A DNA stretch of 64,000 nt from Bacteroidota bacterium (GCA_016706595.1 JADJJH010000001.1:682001-746000); one strand, 5' to 3'. Shown: positions 9,324 to 18,168, counted from the first letter of the stretch. Made by a program: numbers and translations. Notes: generated by a model from the sequence alone, not told the origin.

Positions 9324-10333
9324 TACACAGAATAACCTAAAACTTTAGCCAAATTCGCGGGTAAGGCCGGTAATTTGTTTCGCTGAATTAAGAAAGAAGT
9401 TAGATCGGCAAATTCTTTAAATACATAATGACTATCAGCAGCAGCTTTCAAATAATGTGCGCCTGTGCTTCCACCGGTACCAATCCTTCTACCAATCATT
9501 CGTTGAACCATATTCATATGTCGATAACGCCATTGCGCTAATAGTTCATCAACATCTAATAATGAATTGATGAATTGATATGGTGCATTGAGCAATGGGT
9601 AATCACGAAACAACATGATGAATAATGCTGATCGATTTGCTTGTTTGCCTAATCTTCGCTCGGGGTTAATTTCATTATGCATAAACAGGTTATCAAACGA
9701 TTCAACATTTTGTTTTTCACCTTCTTGTAGCGAGTCGAGATAAATTTGTCGATAGCTTTCAAAGAAATCATTATCATTTTGCCAATAGGTTTGCTTGTCT
9801 AAAAATGGCATACGTGATAACCACTGATCAACCAAGGTGAAAAGAGAAACCGAATTCTCAGCATCTTTAACTCTATTTACATCAGCACTATTTAGTTGTG
9901 ATAAATAGTATTGTTGACCAAAACGCTTGTCAAATGGAAGTCCGAGCAAGGCTTCCATAATTTTGAATTGTATACTTTGAAATCCTGAAGCCGGGCGAAG
10001 AAAATCTCTAAAGTCGAGAAAATCGAGTGGCGTCATAGTTTCAAGTATACTCAATTTATCAACTAGCATTTGTAAAATAATCGATACACGTTTCATTCGG
10101 TGCACTGCATTATGCATATCAGATGAATTATCTTCGATATTTTGTTTCATAAAGGTTTCGCGCACTATACCTACTTCATGTAAAATTTGTTTGAACCATA
10201 ATTCATAGGATTGATGAATGATGATGAATAGCATTTCATCATCGGCTCGAACACCATTTTTTTTACTTTCTTCTTCTTGTGCATTTAAAATTTTATCGAG
10301 TTGTAGATACTCGCTATAGTATACAGGTTTCAT
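9323..10333 (-). CDS. kynA: Tryptophan 2,3-dioxygenase
   Basis: 336 residues from ATG 10333 (MKPVYYSEYLQLDKIL). An in-frame extension to 10372 adds 13 residues of no family character. This haem enzyme opens the indole ring of Trp to N-formylkynurenine, the first step of the kynurenine pathway. Diagnostic features are the substrate-site segment DEMLFIIIHQSYELWFKQ near the N-terminus, the SGFQSIQFKIME segment in the middle and the C-terminal RIGTGGSTGAHYLK glycine-rich loop. Length agrees with the longer Bacteroidota form. No other kynurenine-pathway gene is nearby; the coupled downstream gene is a DUF218 lipoprotein. Confidence 0.93.
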   Translation of the reverse strand: MKPVYYSEYLQLDKILNAQEEESKKNGVRADDEMLFIIIHQSYELWFKQILHEVGIVRETFMKQNIEDNSSDMHNAVHRMKRVSIILQMLVDKLSILETMTPLDFLDFRDFLRPASGFQSIQFKIMEALLGLPFDKRFGQQYYLSQLNSADVNRVKDAENSVSLFTLVDQWLSRMPFLDKQTYWQNDNDFFESYRQIYLDSLQEGEKQNVESFDNLFMHNEINPERRLGKQANRSALFIMLFRDYPLLNAPYQFINSLLDVDELLAQWRYRHMNMVQRMIGRRIGTGGSTGAHYLKAAADSHYVFKEFADLTSFLIQRNKLPALPANLAKVLGYSV

Positions 10334-10415
10334 AATTATCATATTTGTGAAGGTAATATTTGCAGCAGGCAACGAGTATAAAGTGAAAAAACTAAAAATA
10401 AAAATTTTATTTTTT

Positions 10416-10445
10416 TTGAAAGCTAATCTTCACGCTATACATTTG
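10416..10445 (+). promoter_or_regulatory. Bacteroidota-type promoter of tRNA-Ser
   Basis: TTG at 10416-10418, a 19-base spacer and TACATTTG at 10438-10445, matching the -33/-7 consensus TTG-N19-TANNTTTG. The mature tRNA begins five bases after the last G, so transcription starts close to the mature 5' end. Confidence 0.8.
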
Positions 10446-10449
10446 CCGC

Positions 10450-10534
10450 GGAGAGATGGCAGAGTGGTCGATTGCGACGGTCTTGAAAACCGTTGACTGT
10501 CAAAGGTCCGGGGGTTCGAATCCCTCTCTCTCCG
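10450..10534 (+). tRNA. tRNA-Ser (anticodon TGA)
   Basis: 85-nt class II tRNA. The acceptor stem GGAGAGA (10450-10456) pairs with TCTCTCC (10527-10533), followed by discriminator G. The anticodon arm ACGGT-CTTGAAA-ACCGT carries TGA at 10484-10486. A long variable arm follows, and the T-loop GGTTCGAATCC is canonical. CCA is not encoded. The last five bases (CTCCG) are repeated at the head of each downstream tandem unit. Confidence 0.97.
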
Positions 10535-10540
10535 CTGAAC

Positions 10541-10620
10541 AGAATGAGAATGAGTAACAGAATGAGAATGAATATTCTAATTCAAAAATTCATTCTCATT
10601 TTCTTTTTGTTTCTCATTCT
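10541..10620 (+). repeat. Bipartite long hairpin between tRNA-Ser and the four-helix-bundle gene
   Basis: Outer arms AGAATGAGAA (10541-10550) and TTCTCATTCT (10611-10620) are perfectly complementary. Inner arms AATGAGAATGAAT (10561-10573) and ATTCATTCTCATT (10588-10600) also pair perfectly. The same structure recurs in units 2 and 3, with one T missing in unit 2 and one substitution in unit 3. It may terminate or process the tRNA transcript, or be a recombination end. Confidence 0.75.
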
Positions 10621-10636
10621 TGAATAATTCAGTTTT

Positions 10637-10984
10637 ATGTTCGATTTCCAAAAATTAGAAGTTTACAAGAAATCAAAATCCTTTCATATTGCTTGTAGGA
10701 GCATTCTCGCTAAACTAAAACCTGAAAAATATATTACTGACCAATTAAGTCGAGCTTCATATAGTATAGTGCTTAACATCGCTGAAGGTTCTGCTAAAAC
10801 CTCTAAAGCGGACAGGAGAAATTATTTTACAACAGCCAGAGGGTCTACATTTGAATGTGTCGCAATATTGGACATCCTACATGAAGAAAAAGTATTGAAT
10901 GATGTTGAGTTTAATACACAGTTGCAAGTGGCAGATGAAATTTCAAGATTGCTTTATACCATGATTAAAAATTTAGCTAGTTAG
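10637..10984 (+). CDS. Four-helix-bundle protein (S23 / 23S rRNA intervening-sequence protein family)
   Basis: 115 residues. Family signatures are the opening FDFQKLEVYKKSKSF, then QLSRASYSIVLNIAEGSAK near 36-54 and FTTARGSTFECVAILDI near 65-81. Members form small all-helical bundles. Some are encoded inside 23S rRNA intervening sequences, others are scattered as free-standing genes, and their biochemical role is not settled. This intact copy sits 103 bases after tRNA-Ser, and its 5' part recurs twice downstream. The start follows the hairpin by 16 bases. Confidence 0.88.
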   Translation: MFDFQKLEVYKKSKSFHIACRSILAKLKPEKYITDQLSRASYSIVLNIAEGSAKTSKADRRNYFTTARGSTFECVAILDILHEEKVLNDVEFNTQLQVADEISRLLYTMIKNLAS

Positions 10985-11032
10985 TAATAATTCACCTCTA
11001 TCTACTTTGAAATCTTTCTAAAATAACTTGAA

Positions 11033-11319
11033 CTCCGCTGAACAGAATGAGAATGAGTAACAGAATGAGAATGAATATTCTAATTCAAAAATTCATTCTC
11101 ATTTTCTTTTGTTTCTCATTCTTGAATAATTCAGTTTTATGTTCGATTTCCAAAAATTAGAAGTTTACAAGAAATCAAAATCCTTTCATATTGCTTGTAG
11201 GAGCATTCTCGCTAAACTAAAACCTGAAAAATATATTACTGACCAATTAAGTCGAGCTTCATATAGTATAGTGCTTAACATCGCTGAAGGTTCTGCTAAA
11301 TCCTCTAAAATAACTTGAA
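11033..11319 (+). repeat. Tandem unit 2 (287 bp, internally deleted)
   Basis: Same head (CTCCGCTGAACAG), hairpin and 5' half of the four-helix-bundle gene as unit 1. It lacks the stretch between CCTCTAAA and TTTCTAAA of unit 1, rejoining at the shared hexamer TCTAAA, and then ends with the same ATAACTTGAAC tail. Confidence 0.9.
11139..11318 (+). pseudogene. Truncated second copy of the four-helix-bundle gene
   Basis: Starts with the same ATG context as the intact copy and is identical in protein sequence through NIAEGSAK. It then runs through the deletion junction into three new codons and a TGA, giving 59 residues. Only the first two helices would remain, so a folded bundle is unlikely. Confidence 0.85.
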
Positions 11320-11497
11320 CTCCGCTGAACAGAATGAGAATGAGTAACAGAATGAGAATGAATATTCTAATTCAAAAATTCATTCTCATTTTCTTTTTGT
11401 TTCTCATTGTTGAATAATTCAGTTTTATGTTCGATTTCCAAAAATTAGAAGTTTACAAGAAATCAAAATCCTTTCATATTGCTTGTAGGAGCATTCT
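11320..11497 (+). repeat. Tandem unit 3 (178 bp, interrupted)
   Basis: Same head, hairpin and first codons of the gene as units 1 and 2. Similarity stops at GGAGCATTCT (11497), where unrelated sequence begins. A diverged continuation (ATTCTCGCTAAACTAACACC) reappears at about 11662, indicating an insertion of about 160 bp. Confidence 0.88.
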
Positions 11498-11561
11498 TTA
11501 TATGTATGTCAGCTTGATTACTACAATTTCAAAATGCAGACAGCTTCGTTCCTCGCTGTGA
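11427..11561 (+). pseudogene. Third, interrupted copy of the four-helix-bundle gene
   Basis: The first 24 codons match the intact gene. The frame then enters the inserted sequence and stops at TGA 11559-11561 after 44 residues. Diverged remnants of the following gene part are visible at about 11662-11700. Confidence 0.8.
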
Positions 11562-11661
11562 CGAAAAATTAGTTTTGACAAATCATTGAGATGCTCTGAG
11601 CCTACCCTGAAACTTCGTGTGAAGCAATCTTTTCATTTTACATAAATATGCGGACATGCAA
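11498..11661. other. Insertion of about 160 bp inside the third four-helix-bundle copy
   Basis: This stretch separates the two parts of unit 3. It carries GACAGCTTCGTTCCTCGCTG and GTGAAGCAATC, which resemble the GTCATTGCGAGGAACGAAGC-type interspersed repeat I recall from other bacterial genomes. That identification is from memory. It codes for nothing recognisable. Confidence 0.5.
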
Positions 11662-11763
11662 ATTCTCGCTAAACTAACACCTAAAAAATTTACTCACTCA
11701 GTATAACTTACGATGAATGTATTCTTGAGAATACCCTTTTAGTTGGTTAATTATTATACCGAG

Positions 11764-12093
11764 CTACATCAATGAAAATAAATCCAAGGCTAAGTTCAAA
11801 AATCCAAGTGACATAAAAACGAAATTTAAAAATTTAAGAATGCCCGAACTTTTTGAAATAGAAAGCATACTGAAAACAATAGTTATCAAACCTAATACAA
11901 GGCTTAATCCAGTAATCTTAGAGGTTTCTTGCATGGCATTTGGGAAAAATTGAAGAAATAAAGTGACACTCTCTGCGTGCGTATTACCTAGGTGAGCTGC
12001 ATGAAACCATAATCCCTTAATCGAACTAGCTATTATCAAACACAACAAAGCAATAATCATGTAAATAGGTAAAATAAATTGTTTTAATTTCAT
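11764..12093 (-). CDS. Small integral membrane protein, unknown function
   Basis: 109 residues from the in-frame ATG at 12093 (MKLKQFILPIYMIIALLC); starts at 12102, 12111 and 12147 are also possible. Three hydrophobic helices are visible: residues 5-23, about 60-80 and about 87-105. Between the first two is a polar loop containing WFHAAHLGNTHAESV. No family was recognised. It stands alone between the tandem array and the GEVED protein gene. A promoter-like TACTTTTTG directly precedes the ATG at 12147, so the longer form cannot be excluded. Confidence 0.6.
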   Translation of the reverse strand: MKLKQFILPIYMIIALLCLIIASSIKGLWFHAAHLGNTHAESVTLFLQFFPNAMQETSKITGLSLVLGLITIVFSMLSISKSSGILKFLNFVFMSLGFLNLALDLFSLM

Positions 12094-12229
12094 ATTGTTC
12101 ATGTTAAACATCCTTGTAAAAAGGATAAAATTATTTTGTTCATTCAAAAAGTAACAAATAAACTGCTAAACTCATGCCTAAATTCTATAAAATAAATATC
12201 ATTCTATGTTTCTATAATACTTGTGGGAT

Positions 12230-15200
12230 TTACGGACGCATCGAATAAATAAAATTATTGACATTATTTTCTATAATGGGCGTATCTAATAAATCAACAT
12301 TGCCATCACCATTAATATCAGTAGGTTCGTAACCAAAAGCAAAATTAGTAATATCGTTTTCGGTTAAACTTATGTCCAATAAGTCTACATTATCATCCAT
12401 ATTTACATCACCCGAAAAAAGCGCCCATGTACCCGGATCAACTAATCTTTGATTGGCCCCAAATGCTTTAGTATCCGCTGTGGTAAAGTCGTACAAACTC
12501 GTACTTAGCATAACTGGAATTGAACTCCAAGTTTCAACTGCATTTCTATGTTTTATCGATAGGTAATATGTTCCGCTTAAACTAGTTGGAAAATTGGCAG
12601 TTGCAAAACCAGCAGTAGATAAGCCTGCTCGTTTTGTTGCCACAACACCATAAGGCGATATGGATTGTCGCAAAACAATATCAATCGAATCGGTTAATGT
12701 TGTAATGGCACTTACACCTTCGTTTAAAAGTACCGGCGACATGAATCCGGCTCCCTGATAGTATCCTTCAATATAACATTTTACTGTAAAGATTCCAGCA
12801 CAAGAAACAGATTGAATATTAACCGTCGATGTTCGTACACATCCATTAGCGTCGGTGCCAAATACCGTATAGGTGGTTGTACTTGACGGACTAGCACTTA
12901 CTATAGGGCCTGTTGCAGGCACTAAGCCGGTAGTTGGGCTATAAGTATACATAGTGGCACCTGTTGCGGTAATTGTTACAGGCGAGCCGGTGGTTGTACA
13001 ATAGCTAGTGGCTGAAGCACTTAATGATACACTTGCACTTGATTTTGTAATGGTAACTGATCCTGAATTTACAAAGGATGCTCCACAGGATATACGACAA
13101 TAATAAGCTGTGGTAGCGTAAATTTTAGGTGTTGAATACATCAAACTTGTTGCTCCCGTTATGGCAATGCCATTTTTGAACCATTGATAAGTGTAGTTAC
13201 TATTCAAGCATGTATTTTGCAAAGTAAGTATCGCGTTTGTGCTATCACAAAAAAAAGTAATGTTAGACATGGCATTTCCAGGGGCTGGTATTGGCGTAAT
13301 GCAGGCACTTCCACTTTGTACCAAGTTTACTATATAATCTTCTGTCTCACCAAACCCATAAGGCATGCAGGGTTGCAAAGCAGAACCTGCTAAAGATTCG
13401 ACAACAGAAATCCGCATACGTGTTTGTCCGAGTAGTGCAGTACATGGAATACTAATTGAACCACTCACAGTCCTTGGTCCGTTGATTGGTGTTGGTTCTA
13501 TAAAAACTTGTTCGCCTGCGTCTGCAAAAGAAGCATTATGATTAAAATCTATCCAAATAGAAGTACCAAAACTATAATAAGGTACCGGGGGAATATCACA
13601 ATCATCAACATATATTGAAAATGGTACTGAACCACCAATGACACCATTTCCTAGGCTTCCCTGCGATGTATAATTAGCGTATTTATTAAGTATAGAACCA
13701 CTTCCGAGAGCCGGTGTATTACAATCCGAAATATTAGTATTGCCATTAAAGGTTACACTCAAAATATCTTGTTCTGAATTGGTATTTGCTGCTGAGCGAC
13801 AATAACAATTTTCAAAAGATGACAACCCAATATATATTGGTGTTGAGGTAGCTGACAATCCAGATGCTGTGCAAGTTACCTTACAATAAAAAAATACATT
13901 GGAAACAATAGGTGCACTTACATAAATTGGATTGGTTGCACCAACAATTAATCCTAGATTATTATACCATTGATATGTGAATCCACTGCTCAATAAACTA
14001 TTGGATAATCCTAATGAAACCGATTGGCCGCTACAAACCAGATGCGAACCAGAAATGGGCGAACAAAAACCATCCAAATCAACAATTGTATTACCCGGTA
14101 TTGGCGTACCCACACAAGGGCTTGACGCCTGGATATTAATTAAATAATCCTCGGTTTCTCCCCAAGGATAGATTAAGCATGGATCAGAGATTGGGATATT
14201 CTGTTCAGAAGTAATTACTCTAACGCCTGTAAGTCCTGCAAGTGCTGTGGCCGGAATCACAATACTTCCAAATTCAGCATGAGCACCTTGTAAATTTGGC
14301 GGTGATGAATACACCAATTCACCTGCATCGGCAAACGACATATTTTGATTATAATCTATAAATATGGCTGTTCGATTCGCATATACACTCGTTCCACATA
14401 AACCAACCTCAACGCCAAACGGAATGCTCGCGCCCCTTTGCACATTGGGCGGTGTTACTGATTGATAATTTGAATACATATTTAATACGGAGCCTAAACC
14501 CGGAGCCACTGAAGCACAATTGGAACAATTACGCATATTGCCCAACGTAAATTTGAAAATATCTTCGTCGGCATCAGACAATGGGCTGCTAGCGCAATAA
14601 CACTGATAATGTGGATTTAACGGAACAAATAATGGGGTTGAATAAGTAAATAATCCACTTGCTCCGCATGTTACTTTACAACGATAGTAAGTAGCAACAG
14701 TTTGTGAAGTAGTTTGTGTTGAGCCAATGCCAAGATTCACTAAGCCGGATGTAAAAGTTGCATTACTTGCCTTTTGCCACTGATAGGTAATTTGACTTCC
14801 AATTAAATTATTTTGAAGTGAAAGATTGAATGATGTGCCTGTGCAACTACCACTTACATTGGCCAAGGTATTTCCAGGGGCAGGCATACCAGTACATACA
14901 GGAACGGTTACATAAGTGATTCGTATCGTTGGACGAGAATTACCGTAGGTATTGGGTTGTAATAAAGTGGTACTTGGCATGGCTGCATTACTAACAAAAC
15001 CCAAAGCCTTGCCCGGTGAACTCGTTGCATAAAAATTTACTGCCGCTGTTGCATAACCCATTTTTCGCCAATCAACAAGAACTTGCAAATTGGCACCATT
15101 ATAATCAAAGCTGTCGGCGAATGGCGCTTGCAAATAAGTATTAGCCGGTCCGGTAACAGAAAATGTAGTGCTGTTATAAACACTATCTGCGCCGCTAACC

Positions 15201-15610
15201 AAGGTTCCCCACGCTGTTGATGCAGCATAATATGAAGAGGTGGTGTTAGTAAGCCAAACATTAAAAACATTATTTCCAGTTACTTGACCGGTATCTTTTT
15301 TAATCCATTCTAACTTAATTATTTTTGAACCCGCCGGAATACCCAGTTCGGTTGCGGTATATAAGTATGCATGTCGTGAATAATTTATAATACCTGCATT
15401 GCCAGTATTACGATAAACAGGTCCGTAAAAAAATGACCCTGGTCCGCTGGTTGCGCCAATGGTTACCGTGGCCACAGTTTGCCCTGCACTTGGCATAACA
15501 CTCAATAAAAAAATCGCAAAAAGCAATGTAGTTTTTAATCCATGGATAGTATCAAAATAAATAATTCGTTGCAAAGGGTGTAACATAAAATGATAAATTG
15601 TAGTGTTCAT
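12230..15610 (-). CDS. Very large secreted GEVED-domain protein with dockerin-like C-terminus
   Basis: 1126 residues. A hydrophobic signal segment lies near 26-43 (TTLLFAIFLLSVMPSAGQ). Two GEVED domains end in WGETEDYLINI (about 482-492) and FGETEDYIVNL (about 751-761). They alternate with Ig/PKD-like beta domains that contain YQWQK, YQWYN and YQWFK cores. The last 182 residues (from about 945) begin CYIEGYYQGAGF and end with two calcium-loop repeats, DVNMDDNVDLLD and DINGDGNVDLLD (Asp 1098). There is no classical T9SS PNP-type tag. The same C-terminal module closes the M36 protease at 18169-22107. GEVED proteins are generally large surface or extracellular proteins of Bacteroidota; no enzymatic activity is apparent here. 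The gene is divergent from murF. Confidence 0.85.
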   Translation of the reverse strand: MNTTIYHFMLHPLQRIIYFDTIHGLKTTLLFAIFLLSVMPSAGQTVATVTIGATSGPGSFFYGPVYRNTGNAGIINYSRHAYLYTATELGIPAGSKIIKLEWIKKDTGQVTGNNVFNVWLTNTTSSYYAASTAWGTLVSGADSVYNSTTFSVTGPANTYLQAPFADSFDYNGANLQVLVDWRKMGYATAAVNFYATSSPGKALGFVSNAAMPSTTLLQPNTYGNSRPTIRITYVTVPVCTGMPAPGNTLANVSGSCTGTSFNLSLQNNLIGSQITYQWQKASNATFTSGLVNLGIGSTQTTSQTVATYYRCKVTCGASGLFTYSTPLFVPLNPHYQCYCASSPLSDADEDIFKFTLGNMRNCSNCASVAPGLGSVLNMYSNYQSVTPPNVQRGASIPFGVEVGLCGTSVYANRTAIFIDYNQNMSFADAGELVYSSPPNLQGAHAEFGSIVIPATALAGLTGVRVITSEQNIPISDPCLIYPWGETEDYLINIQASSPCVGTPIPGNTIVDLDGFCSPISGSHLVCSGQSVSLGLSNSLLSSGFTYQWYNNLGLIVGATNPIYVSAPIVSNVFFYCKVTCTASGLSATSTPIYIGLSSFENCYCRSAANTNSEQDILSVTFNGNTNISDCNTPALGSGSILNKYANYTSQGSLGNGVIGGSVPFSIYVDDCDIPPVPYYSFGTSIWIDFNHNASFADAGEQVFIEPTPINGPRTVSGSISIPCTALLGQTRMRISVVESLAGSALQPCMPYGFGETEDYIVNLVQSGSACITPIPAPGNAMSNITFFCDSTNAILTLQNTCLNSNYTYQWFKNGIAITGATSLMYSTPKIYATTAYYCRISCGASFVNSGSVTITKSSASVSLSASATSYCTTTGSPVTITATGATMYTYSPTTGLVPATGPIVSASPSSTTTYTVFGTDANGCVRTSTVNIQSVSCAGIFTVKCYIEGYYQGAGFMSPVLLNEGVSAITTLTDSIDIVLRQSISPYGVVATKRAGLSTAGFATANFPTSLSGTYYLSIKHRNAVETWSSIPVMLSTSLYDFTTADTKAFGANQRLVDPGTWALFSGDVNMDDNVDLLDISLTENDITNFAFGYEPTDINGDGNVDLLDTPIIENNVNNFIYSMRP

Positions 15611-15740
15611 TGAAATGACAAGAGGATGGGAATCAAAAAAAACGAAGCCACGAACCTAAATAAAAAATTCAAATTACTTTTATCAATTCATTGTGCCAAA
15701 CAATTTAACCAAAAATGCGAAGAAACAGCCAATTGACTTC

Positions 15741-15771
15741 TTGAAACAGTAAGTCATTCTATATATATTTG
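15741..15771 (+). promoter_or_regulatory. Promoter of murF-galE
   Basis: TTG at 15741-15743, 20-base spacer, TATATTTG at 15764-15771. The murF ATG is only seven bases after the last G. By comparison with the tRNA-Ser promoter this implies a very short or absent 5' leader. Confidence 0.75.
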
Positions 15772-15777
15772 TTGCCT

Positions 15778-17070
15778 ATGACAATTGCCGAACTTTACGA
15801 ACTGTATGCCAAAGGGCACGAAGTACAAACTGATACGCGCAAGTTAAAAAATGGAGATATCTACTTCGCTTTAAAAGGAGAAAATTTCAATGGAAACTGT
15901 TTTGCGCAAGAAGCATTAAAAAAAGGAGCAGCCTATGCCGTAGTGGATGAAATTGAATTTGTTTACAACGAAAAGTGCATTTTAGTAAATAATGTACTTG
16001 AAACTTTACAACAATTAGCGATACATCATCGCAAACAATTACTTATTCCGTTTATTGCAATTACAGGAAGCAACGGAAAAACTACTACTAAGGAATTGCT
16101 ACATGCCGTATTATCTACCACATATAAAACCTATGCAACCAAAGGAAATTTAAACAACCATATAGGCATTCCGTTAACGCTTTTGCAAATAAAAGATGAT
16201 GCAGAAATTGCCATTATAGAAATGGGCGCCAATCACTTACATGAAATTGAAAGCTATTGTAAGATGGCATTACCAACCCATGCCTTAATTACCAATTGTG
16301 GCAAAGCGCATCTTGAAGGTTTTGGAAGTGAGGAAGCCGTAAAAAAAGGCAAAGGTGAATTGTATGATTATATTCGTATGCATCAAGGAACCATTTACAG
16401 AAATACAGATCTTGCTTATTTGTCTAATATGTCGAGTGGAATTAGTAAGCAAGTTACGTATGGTGCACAAGTTGCTGATTTTGTTGGAAAACCATTATTA
16501 CAACATAACAAACTCTTAGTGGCAATTACTACACCACATTTCGAATGCAGCATACAATCGCAATTAGTGGGTGAATATAATTTTGCAAATATTATGGCTG
16601 CATTTGCAGTTGGCTCTTCATTTGGTGTACAAATCGATAAAATTAAACAAGCCATCGAAATGTACGCCCCTGACAATAGTCGTTCGCAATTAATTACACA
16701 AGAAAGCAACTTTTTTATTATGGATGCCTATAATGCAAACCCAAGTAGTATGCAAGCGGCAATTACCAATTTTGTAGCCACAGATTATCCAAATAAAATA
16801 GTAATGTTAGGTGGTATGAAAGAATTAGGCGCTGAAAGTATTACTGAACACCAAAAAATTATTTCACAACTTGAACAAACTAATTGGAATCAAGTAATTT
16901 TAGTGGGTGGGGATTTTGCATTTACTCACCATTCTTATTTGTATTTCGATAATATAACAGACGCAGCCGCTTGGTATAACCAACAAACCTTCAAAAACAC
17001 AGCTTTTCTTATTAAAGGCTCGCGAGCTATTGCTATGGAAAAAATTCTTCAACCAAACCAACAAAAATAA
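15778..17070 (+). CDS. murF: UDP-N-acetylmuramoyl-tripeptide--D-alanyl-D-alanine ligase
   Basis: 430 residues from ATG 15778. A TTG-initiated frame three codons upstream overlaps the promoter box and is rejected. MurF adds D-Ala-D-Ala to the UDP-MurNAc tripeptide in the cytoplasm, the last soluble step of peptidoglycan precursor synthesis. Shown by the substrate-domain start TDTRKLKNGDIYFALKG, P-loop GSNGKTTTK (97-105), EMGANHLHEI and YNANPSSM. galE follows after three bases, so the two are co-transcribed. The gene is outside any mur/dcw cluster. Confidence 0.95.
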   Translation: MTIAELYELYAKGHEVQTDTRKLKNGDIYFALKGENFNGNCFAQEALKKGAAYAVVDEIEFVYNEKCILVNNVLETLQQLAIHHRKQLLIPFIAITGSNGKTTTKELLHAVLSTTYKTYATKGNLNNHIGIPLTLLQIKDDAEIAIIEMGANHLHEIESYCKMALPTHALITNCGKAHLEGFGSEEAVKKGKGELYDYIRMHQGTIYRNTDLAYLSNMSSGISKQVTYGAQVADFVGKPLLQHNKLLVAITTPHFECSIQSQLVGEYNFANIMAAFAVGSSFGVQIDKIKQAIEMYAPDNSRSQLITQESNFFIMDAYNANPSSMQAAITNFVATDYPNKIVMLGGMKELGAESITEHQKIISQLEQTNWNQVILVGGDFAFTHHSYLYFDNITDAAAWYNQQTFKNTAFLIKGSRAIAMEKILQPNQQK

Positions 17071-17073
17071 TCA

Positions 17074-18096
17074 ATGGCAAAAATATTAGTTACCGGTGGC
17101 GCTGGATACATTGGCTCACACACGATTGTTGATTTAATCAATAATGGATATGAGGTAATTTCGATTGATAACTATGCCCGTTCAAATGAAGATGTATTTT
17201 TAGGTATTAAGGCCATTTGCGATAAACAAATTGTAAACTACCAAGTTGATATTTGTAATTTATTAGCATTAGAAAAGGTATTTACAAATGAAAAAGAAAT
17301 CGTAGGTGTCATCCATTTTGCCGCTTACAAATCGGTGAACGAAAGTGTTTTACAACCCATTTTGTATTATGAAAATAATATTTACGGATTATTGAATATT
17401 TTAAAATGCATTGAAAAATTCGACATCCCCTACTTCGTATTTTCATCATCTTGTTCGGTTTACGGAAATATTGATTCACTGCCTGTATCAGAAAATACGC
17501 CCTTATCAAAACCCGAATCGCCGTATGCAGCTACCAAACAAATGGGCGAACAAATGATACATGATTTCGCAAAAACAACAAGTGCAAACTCAGTAATGCT
17601 TCGTTACTTTAACCCTGTTGGCGCCCACCCTTCTGCTTTAATTGGAGAGGTACCTTTTGGCAAACCGGCAAACTTGGTTCCTGCTATTACGCAGACTGCC
17701 ATTGGATGGCAAGAAAAATTATTAATTTGGGGAAATGATTATAATACCCGCGACGGATCTTGCATACGTGATTATATTCATGTGATGGATATCGCTCATG
17801 CCCATACTTTAGCCTTATTTTATTTATTGAAAAATAAGAATGCAAGTAATTGCGAAATATTTAATGTTGGTTCAGGAAATGGCGTGAGTGTACTTGAGGC
17901 AATTCACGCATTTGAAAAAGTAAGTGAAGCAAAATTGAACTATGAAGTTGGTCCTCGTCGTGAAGGTGATGTAGTTTCAATTTATGCATCTAACGAAAAC
18001 ATTTGCAAGAAACTCAATTGGAAACCACAATTCGATTTAGATGAGATGATGCGCAGTGCATGGCAATGGCAATTAGCATTGCAGGCAAAAAAGTAG
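17074..18096 (+). CDS. galE: UDP-glucose 4-epimerase
   Basis: 340 residues, extended short-chain dehydrogenase. It interconverts UDP-glucose and UDP-galactose with bound NAD. The Rossmann motif GGAGYIG is at 8-14, FSSSCSVYG precedes the catalytic YAATK (Tyr151, Lys155), and RYFNPVGAHPS and DGSCIRDYIHVMD are typical of GalE. It starts three bases after the murF stop. It probably supplies sugar nucleotides for envelope polysaccharides; no Leloir-pathway partner is adjacent. Confidence 0.93.
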   Translation: MAKILVTGGAGYIGSHTIVDLINNGYEVISIDNYARSNEDVFLGIKAICDKQIVNYQVDICNLLALEKVFTNEKEIVGVIHFAAYKSVNESVLQPILYYENNIYGLLNILKCIEKFDIPYFVFSSSCSVYGNIDSLPVSENTPLSKPESPYAATKQMGEQMIHDFAKTTSANSVMLRYFNPVGAHPSALIGEVPFGKPANLVPAITQTAIGWQEKLLIWGNDYNTRDGSCIRDYIHVMDIAHAHTLALFYLLKNKNASNCEIFNVGSGNGVSVLEAIHAFEKVSEAKLNYEVGPRREGDVVSIYASNENICKKLNWKPQFDLDEMMRSAWQWQLALQAKK

Positions 18097-18168
18097 ATGA
18101 CCCAAGGACGTATTAATCAATTAACTTTGTACAGCACTTAATTTTACATTTCAAATATACTCGCTCAC

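Larger units (their letters stand above)
10530..11032 (+). repeat. Tandem unit 1 (503 bp, intact)
   Basis: Begins with CTCCGCTGAACAG, the 3' end of the tRNA plus the bases after it. It contains a long bipartite hairpin and the complete four-helix-bundle gene, and ends with TCTAAAATAACTTGAAC just before the next CTCCGCTGAAC. Units 2 (11033-11319) and 3 (11320-11497) are direct, nearly identical, shortened copies, so the duplication is recent. Confidence 0.92.

Noticed and set aside
10530..11497. Possible CRISPR array because of repeated blocks
   Set aside because: Units are hundreds of bases long, contiguous and contain a gene; there are no short repeats with unique spacers and no cas genes.
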